The notes beneath the pieces are model-generated. The model was not told where the DNA came from and did no database searches. It saw nothing but the letters and a program-made list of their open reading frames with translations. Positions 59,761 through 64,000 of a stretch of 64,000 nt of DNA are shown one piece after another. Made by a program: the position numbers and the translations under genes. The stretch spans positions 930,001 through 994,000 of the forward strand of contig NZ_JARVWQ010000002.1 in assembly GCF_029846255.1 (NCBI RefSeq), read 5' to 3'. Each line of letters starts with the position of its first letter. Position 1 is the stretch's first letter. Origin of the DNA: Amnibacterium sp. CER49 (GTDB taxonomy: Bacteria > Actinomycetota > Actinomycetes > Actinomycetales > Microbacteriaceae).

Positions 59761-60446
59761 AGCCCGTCGGTGAGCGCACGGATCGCGACCTCGTCGCCGC
59801 CCTGCGCGGCCCGCCATCGCCAGTCCGCCGCCTCGGCGGTCCGGCCCTGCCGCTCGAGCAGCAGGGCGAGGTTCCACGCCGAGTACGCATCGCCCGCCGC
59901 GAACGCCCGGCGGTACAGCGCCTCCGCCTCACCGCCCCGGCCCTGCTCGTCGCGCAGGTTCGCGAGCGGCAGCATGCAGAGCACCGCGCCCGCGGCGACG
60001 CCCTCCTCGAGCAGCCGCTCCCCCTCGTCGCCCCGATCGGTGGCGGCGAGCAGCGCGGCGAGATCCGGCCGGGCCTCGGGATGATCAGCGAGGCCCGCGC
60101 GCAGCCATCCCTCGGCGGCCCCGTCCCCCGCCTCCCAGAGCCACGAGCCGACGATGCCCGCGGCGCTGCGGCGGTCCTCGCCCTCGAGGTAGGCGATCGC
60201 CTCCTGCATGCGCGCGATCGCCTCGGGCAGCCGCCCCGCGTCGTGCTCGAGCCAGGCGGCGTCGGTGTAGCCGGCGACGTAGCCGAGCTCCCACATGCGC
60301 TCGCAGACCTCCACGGCCTCGCCCAGGCGGCCCGCGGCGTCGAGGGCCTCCGCGTAGCGCCGGCCCGAGGGCCCGTCCTGCTCCCGGAGCCACGCGTCGC
60401 GGAACGCGCGCAGATCCGCGTCCTGCTCCCCGTCCCGCTCCCCCAC
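59754..60446 (-). CDS. TPR/Sel1-like repeat protein
   Basis: A 230-residue all-helical protein. Degenerate tetratricopeptide repeats are visible, for example RLGEAVEVCERMWELGY, RLPEAIARMQEAIAYLEG, RGGEAEALYRRAFAAGDAYSAWNLALLLERQGRTAEAADWRWRAAQGG. The last two repeats have the Sel1-like A-x-x-L-x-x-x-x-G spacing. It has no signal peptide and is probably a cytosolic scaffold. The GTG at 60446 is used. It is divergent from the YbjQ-like operon. Confidence 0.75.
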   Translation of the reverse strand: MGERDGEQDADLRAFRDAWLREQDGPSGRRYAEALDAAGRLGEAVEVCERMWELGYVAGYTDAAWLEHDAGRLPEAIARMQEAIAYLEGEDRRSAAGIVGSWLWEAGDGAAEGWLRAGLADHPEARPDLAALLAATDRGDEGERLLEEGVAAGAVLCMLPLANLRDEQGRGGEAEALYRRAFAAGDAYSAWNLALLLERQGRTAEAADWRWRAAQGGDEVAIRALTDGLG

Positions 60447-60520
60447 GGCCCCGATCCCATCACGGTCCGCTAGCGTGCGGGACGCGGTGCCGCGAGCTGC
60501 GCGCCGGAAGCGGAGGCGGC

Positions 60521-61456
60521 GTGGCGGCGTGGATCGGTGGGCTGCCGCCGTCCGCGCACGACCGTGTCGCCCGCCAGCGCGCGAGCGCCGTCGCGGGCTC
60601 GCTGCTCTCGGCGCCGGCGGCCGCGGCGCTGCGCTCCGCGGGGCTCGCGCCCGTCGGCGAGGTGTTCGGCTGCCTCGTGATGCAGCTCGGCTGGGCGAGC
60701 TCGCCGTGCGGCTGGTGGCAGCCCGGCTGGTCCGCCGCCACCTGGTCGCCCGACTCCCCCGTCTGGACGACCGGCTCCCGCCGCGGCGGATACGCCGCCT
60801 TCGAGCCGTACGTGCAGGCCTTCGAGCACGCCTGGCACGGCGCGCTCGCCCGGCTGCTCGCCGAGGCCGCGGCGCTCGGCGCGGAGGGCGTCGTCGGCAT
60901 CCGCATCGGCCGCACCCGTCTCGACGGTCAGGCGTGGGAGTTCAGCGCCCTCGGCACCGGGGTGCGCCGCGTCGACCCGACGCCGGAGAGGGCCGCCCCC
61001 GAATCGGTCTGGCACACCGACCTGTCGGCCGAGGACTGCGCCGCCGCGCTGCGCTCGGGGCTCCTGCCGCGCGGGCTCGCGCTCGGCCTGTCCATCGCGA
61101 CGAAGCACGAGGACTACCGGCTGCGGCAGCAGCGGTCCGTCCTCCAGGGCAACACCGAGGTCGACGGCCTGAGCGAGCTGGTCGCCGCTGCCCGGGAGGA
61201 CGCGCGCCGGCAGCTCGAGCGCCGCGCCGCCGCGCTCGCCCCGAAGGGCGGGACCCTCGTCGTCAGCGGGATGAGCCTCGGCGAGTTCGAGACGGCCTGC
61301 GGGCAGGAGGTCGACCTGCACGCGGAGTCGATCGTCGTGGGCACGGTGCTCGCCCCGGATCCCGCCGCCCGCAGCCGCACCCGCTCCGGAGCCGCCGTAC
61401 TCCCCGTGATCCCGCTCTCGAGCGCCACCGACCGGCGCTCCTCCCGCCGCTTCTGA
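60521..61456 (+). CDS. Protein with two divergent YbjQ-like (UPF0145) domains
   Basis: A 311-residue protein. Two halves each show the pattern of the YbjQ/heavy-metal-binding domain: a G-L-x-P-V-G strand (AGLAPVGEVFGC, then SGLLPRGLALGLS), an aromatic middle, a long helix ending in a D/E-A-R or A-L-A segment, and a final G-x-x-G-V-V-G-I or L-V-V-S-G strand with a Glu-Phe. The first half carries many Trp residues (SPCGWWQPGWSAATW). YbjQ-type proteins are pentameric and of uncertain function. The GTG at 60521 is used. It heads a three-gene operon. Confidence 0.65.
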   Translation: MAAWIGGLPPSAHDRVARQRASAVAGSLLSAPAAAALRSAGLAPVGEVFGCLVMQLGWASSPCGWWQPGWSAATWSPDSPVWTTGSRRGGYAAFEPYVQAFEHAWHGALARLLAEAAALGAEGVVGIRIGRTRLDGQAWEFSALGTGVRRVDPTPERAAPESVWHTDLSAEDCAAALRSGLLPRGLALGLSIATKHEDYRLRQQRSVLQGNTEVDGLSELVAAAREDARRQLERRAAALAPKGGTLVVSGMSLGEFETACGQEVDLHAESIVVGTVLAPDPAARSRTRSGAAVLPVIPLSSATDRRSSRRF

Positions 61457-61473
61457 CCTCGGAGAGACCCTCG

Positions 61474-62307
61474 ATGACCGACCCGACCGGACCCGACCTC
61501 GCCGCCGTGCACCTGCCGCGCGACGCGGACGCCCGCCTCGCCGAGAACCGCACGCGGCTCTTCACCTCGGACCTCTCCGTCAACGAGTTCCTGCTCGTGA
61601 AGCAGGCGGGCTTCCGCCCCGTGGGTCTCGTGCTCGGCTCGAGCGTGTACCACGTGGGGCTGCAGCTGGGGCGGTGGAGCCGGAACATGGAGCTCGACAC
61701 CCTGAGCCAGGCGATGTACCACGCCCGCGAGCTCGCGATGACGCGGATGGAGGCCGAGGCCGACCGGCTCGGGGCCGACGGCATCGTCGGGGTCCGGCTC
61801 GAGATCGAGTTCAAGGAGTACGGCAGCGACCTCGCCGAGTTCGTGGCCGTCGGCACCGCCGTCGTCGGCGAGGAGGCGCCGCCGTCGGGCCGGTGGCGCA
61901 ACAACCGCAGCCTGCCGTTCACGTCGGACCTCTCCGGCCAGGACTTCTGGACGCTCATCCAGGCGGGGTACGCGCCGCTGGGGCTCGTGATGGGCAGCTG
62001 CGTCTACCACATCGCGCACCGCGGGGTCCTCGCCACGTTGAACGCCGTCGGGACGAACACCGAGATCCCCCAGTACACCGAGGCGCTCTACGACGCGCGC
62101 GAGCTCGCGATGGGCCGGATGCAGGCCGAGGCCGAGCGACTCGCGGCCGAGGGCATCGTCGGGGTGCAGCTGCTGTCGCTGCCGCACCGCTGGGGCGGCC
62201 ACACCACCGAGTTCTTCGCGATCGGCACCGCGGTGCGGCCGCTGCGCGACGACCACGTGATCGCGACCCCGGGGCTCGTGCTGCCGCTCACGGACGGGCC
62301 GCGGTGA
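61474..62307 (+). CDS. Tandem YbjQ-like (UPF0145) two-domain protein
   Basis: A 277-residue protein made of two similar halves (about 25-135 and 145-260). Each half has L-x-F-T-S-D-L-S, then E-F/D-F-W-x-L-x-x-A-G-(F/Y)-x-P-(V/L)-G-L-V-(L/M)-G-S-x-V-Y-H, then T-E-A-(L/M)-Y-x-A-R-E-L-A-M-x-R-M-x-A-E-A and G-I-V-G-V, ending in E-F-x-A-(V/I)-G-T-A-V. The symmetry shows an internal duplication. It lies 17 bases after the first gene and overlaps the next by 4 bases. Its biochemical role is unknown. Confidence 0.75.
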   Translation: MTDPTGPDLAAVHLPRDADARLAENRTRLFTSDLSVNEFLLVKQAGFRPVGLVLGSSVYHVGLQLGRWSRNMELDTLSQAMYHARELAMTRMEAEADRLGADGIVGVRLEIEFKEYGSDLAEFVAVGTAVVGEEAPPSGRWRNNRSLPFTSDLSGQDFWTLIQAGYAPLGLVMGSCVYHIAHRGVLATLNAVGTNTEIPQYTEALYDARELAMGRMQAEAERLAAEGIVGVQLLSLPHRWGGHTTEFFAIGTAVRPLRDDHVIATPGLVLPLTDGPR

Positions 62308-63122
62308 CGGCGCTCCCGGACGGCTCGGACGCGCTCGCCCGCGCCGAGGACGACCCCGAGGGCTTCCTCACCCGGCTCGGGGCAGCCGCGCGTCGGGCGC
62401 TCGGTCCTGCCGCGGGCTCCCTCGAGCTCGAGGCGGAGCGCTCGATCGGCGACCGGCTGACCGGTCGCCCCGGACGCCCGGTCGCCCTCCGGCTCACGGG
62501 CGACGGCTTCACGCTCACCCTCCGCCGCGACGGGTCGCGCTGGGCCGGCGAGGCGGCACGGGTCGTGGGCGGCGTCGTGATCGCCCGCGAGCCGCTGCAG
62601 CTCGGCGAGTGGCTCGACGTCTTCGCGCAGCAGGTCGCCCGCGCCGCCGCCGACGCGGCAGGCGACGCGGAGGCGGCGGGCCGCGCGCTCGGCGCGCTCG
62701 GCCTGCAGCCGGCGCAGCCGGAGTTCCTCGTCGACCCGGGCGACCTCGAGCGCGGGCTCCGCAGCCTGCCCGCGCGCGCTGCGGGGCGGGTCCCGTCGGA
62801 GGCGATCCCGCACATCGAGCGGATCGCGGCGCTCCTGCTCGAGGCGGCTCCTCGGGTGACCGGCGAGGCCGCGGCGCTCGTACGACGCACGGCGACGGTC
62901 TACCTCCCGGACACGCTCCGCGCCTTCGTGGCGCTGCCCGCCGACTGGGCGGCCGACCACACCCTCCTGGACGGTGCGACGCCCGCCGCGGCGCTGCTCG
63001 CCCAGCTCGCCGACCTCGAGGCGGCCGCCGTGCGGATGCGCGACGCGGCGGTGGAGGACGACGCGGCCGCGCTGCTGCTGAACGGCACCTTCCTGCAGCA
63101 GCGCTTCAGCGCCGGCTCCTGA
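62304..63122 (+). CDS. Hypothetical protein of the YbjQ operon
   Basis: A 272-residue, helix-rich soluble protein without signal or membrane segments. The GTG overlaps the upstream stop (GTGA), so it is co-translated with the YbjQ-like gene. Conserved-looking segments are RPVALRLTGDGFTLTLRRDG (a beta hairpin), REPLQLGEWLDVFAQQVARAAADAAGD and the C-terminal YLPDTLRAFVALP followed by LLNGTFLQQRF. The latter part resembles a helical region seen in TelA/5-bromo-4-chloroindolyl-type neighbours of actinobacterial membrane-stress genes, but I cannot assign a family. Confidence 0.6.
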   Translation: MTALPDGSDALARAEDDPEGFLTRLGAAARRALGPAAGSLELEAERSIGDRLTGRPGRPVALRLTGDGFTLTLRRDGSRWAGEAARVVGGVVIAREPLQLGEWLDVFAQQVARAAADAAGDAEAAGRALGALGLQPAQPEFLVDPGDLERGLRSLPARAAGRVPSEAIPHIERIAALLLEAAPRVTGEAAALVRRTATVYLPDTLRAFVALPADWAADHTLLDGATPAAALLAQLADLEAAAVRMRDAAVEDDAAALLLNGTFLQQRFSAGS

Positions 63123-63126
63123 CGGT

Positions 63127-63321
63127 TCAGCGCGCGACGACCCGCGACCCGGTGCGCATCGGCGGCACGGCGGGATCGGTGGCCCGGAACGGCACGAGCC
63201 GCACCAGCCCGCAGCAGGGGCACACGTAGTAGCGCGTCGTCTCGGCCATGGCGGCTCGGAAGGGACTTCCGCAGTCCGGACAGTGAGGCGGGAGCACTAC
63301 GACGTCGTCGTCGCGGTACAT
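63127..63321 (-). CDS. Small zinc-ribbon protein
   Basis: A 64-residue protein. C-P-D-C-G near residues 14-18 and C-P-C-C-G near 34-38 form a four-Cys zinc ribbon; the rest is polar and basic. The ATG at 63321 follows VVVLPPH and no better start exists. It is convergent with the operon above, ending 5 bases from the last stop. The function is unknown. Confidence 0.65.
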   Translation of the reverse strand: MYRDDDVVVLPPHCPDCGSPFRAAMAETTRYYVCPCCGLVRLVPFRATDPAVPPMRTGSRVVAR

Positions 63322-63441
63322 ATGGGCATGGTGAGCGCTGCGGCAGCGCCGCGCAAGGGCTTTCCGCAAGTCCGAAGCAGCCTCCGGACCAGCCGGCGCG
63401 CGTTGGATCGTGACAATCCCGGGAACGGCGCGGGAACGGCG

Positions 63442-63473
63442 CGGCGCCGGCCCTGGGGATCGGGCCGGCGCCG
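63442..63473 (-). terminator. Terminator hairpin of the right-edge membrane protein gene
   Basis: A perfect 12-bp stem, CGGCGCCGGCCC (63442-63453) with GGGCCGGCGCCG (63462-63473), and an 8-base loop. On the minus strand it follows the membrane protein gene after the G/C-rich tract. There is no U tract. Confidence 0.7.
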
Positions 63474-63478
63474 TGCCC

Positions 63479-63523
63479 GGGGTTTCCGGGGGGCGTCGGG
63501 GGGCGGGGGCTGGGGGTGCGGGG
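63479..63523 (+). other. G-rich tract with G-quadruplex potential
   Basis: Six runs of four to six G (63479-63482, 63488-63493, 63498-63503, 63505-63509, 63512-63516, 63520-63523) are separated by 1-5 other bases on the plus strand. It abuts the stop codon of the minus-strand membrane protein gene, on the template strand for that gene. The hairpin above lies immediately downstream. Purine-strand bias of this length is exceptional in the window. Confidence 0.65.
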
Positions 63524-64000
63524 TCAGGCTCTCGTCGCGCGGCGACGGGCCGCGACGTCGCGGAGGTAGGCCGACGACGCGGGGAGGAAGGTGAGCACCG
63601 CAGCGACGACGGCGAGCACCTCACGGAGGGGTCCGAGGCCGAAGCCCACACCGAGCGAGGCGGGCGATGCGACCGTTCCGGCGAGCAGGGCAAGCAGGCC
63701 GAGCAGCGTCAGCGCGCCGAGGACCCATCGTGCCCACTGGTGGTCGCGACGCAGGAAGAAGAGGAACAGCCCCCAGATCACCGCGCCGATGAGACCGCTC
63801 ACGATCGCCACCGCGATGACGGCACCCGTAGCGGCCCGCGCAGAGCCGCCCACCTGGTCGGCCGCCTGCTGCACCGCCGGCGCCGTGAGCAGCGTCGCCA
63901 CCACACCGACGACGATCGAGGCGAGGTACAGCCAGAACGCGGTGTTGAGGACGGAGGGGCGGGCGCCCGCGGTGGCGGGCGAGCCGCTCGGCGCCGGGTA
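63524..64000 (-). CDS. Multi-helix membrane protein (N-terminus beyond the window)
   Basis: The frame is open to the window edge and gives at least 158 residues: a Pro/Ala/Gly-rich stretch, VLNTAFWLYLASIVVGVVATLL (helix 1), then helices near AVIAVAIVSGLIGAVIWGLFLFFL, WVLGALTLLGLLALLAG and VLAVVAAVLTFLP, with a basic tail. Actinobacterial four-helix membrane proteins with Pro-rich N-terminal tails look like this; I cannot name a function. The true start lies to the right of base 64000. Confidence 0.6.
   Translation of the reverse strand, partial: YPAPSGSPATAGARPSVLNTAFWLYLASIVVGVVATLLTAPAVQQAADQVGGSARAATGAVIAVAIVSGLIGAVIWGLFLFFLRRDHQWARWVLGALTLLGLLALLAGTVASPASLGVGFGLGPLREVLAVVAAVLTFLPASSAYLRDVAARRRATRA

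Overview
The window comes from a high-GC actinobacterium, most likely of the family Microbacteriaceae. The clues are very high GC, many GTG starts, ATGA/GTGA stop-start overlaps between operon genes, actinobacterial clusters (ECF sigma factors paired with DGPF proteins, a putrescine oxidase locus, a bkd/acc leucine locus), and a ~108-residue protein at 21166-21492 of a type I know from Microbacteriaceae. I see no rRNA, tRNA, phage, transposase or CRISPR array. The window is ordinary chromosome and is densely coding on both strands.

Region 1 (1-22988) is a mosaic of short accessory genes. It holds an SDR dehydrogenase, a drug exporter, three SRPBCC proteins, a FMN-dependent lactate dehydrogenase, acetyltransferases, SGNH hydrolases (one reduced to a C-terminal fragment) and two copies of a DGPF/YCII protein plus ECF42-like sigma factor module, with a third DGPF gene nearby. 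It also holds an azoreductase, a zinc-ribbon GIY-YIG-like protein, a LysR/EamA/rhodanese group, a ferric-reductase-like membrane flavoprotein with an FMN-carrying partner, and an F420-biosynthesis-like guanylyltransferase. Two unusual intergenic symmetric repeats lie at 6668-6746 and 20354-20422.

Region 2 (23040-42517) is a polyamine and GABA catabolic island. A three-domain kinase/M23-like/aminotransferase fusion leads it and is followed by a convergent hairpin. The minus-strand operon gabT - glutamate dehydrogenase - gabD - putrescine oxidase - aldehyde dehydrogenase can take putrescine through 4-aminobutanal, GABA and succinate semialdehyde to succinate; the dehydrogenase between gabT and gabD would return glutamate to 2-oxoglutarate. 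A divergent PucR-type regulator comes next, then a PotA-D-B-C spermidine/putrescine-type ABC importer, an amidase-signature enzyme overlapping an agmatine deiminase gene, and a divergent TetR regulator with a clear palindromic operator. No nitrilase-type N-carbamoylputrescine amidase is present in the window, so the amidase is a candidate replacement.

Region 3 (42605-46707) has a DHA2 exporter with a very large extra loop, its TetR regulator behind a strong hairpin, and a secreted esterase.

Region 4 (46891-57831) is a branched-chain (leucine) catabolic locus. On the minus strand it has bkdA-bkdB-bkdC and an acyl-CoA dehydrogenase. On the plus strand it has carboxylase beta and alpha subunits, a MaoC-like protein and a CitE-like lyase. 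An Lrp gene and a TetR gene sit between the two arms, each with candidate operators. The gene content matches the Mycobacterium tuberculosis Rv2495c-Rv2502c locus, but split into two divergent transcription units.

Region 5 (58117-64000) has a two-cupredoxin multicopper oxidase fused to a membrane domain, a TPR protein, a three-gene operon with four YbjQ-like domains, a zinc-ribbon protein, and a membrane protein cut by the window edge behind a G-rich tract. Function calls are by reading motifs; no database search was run.
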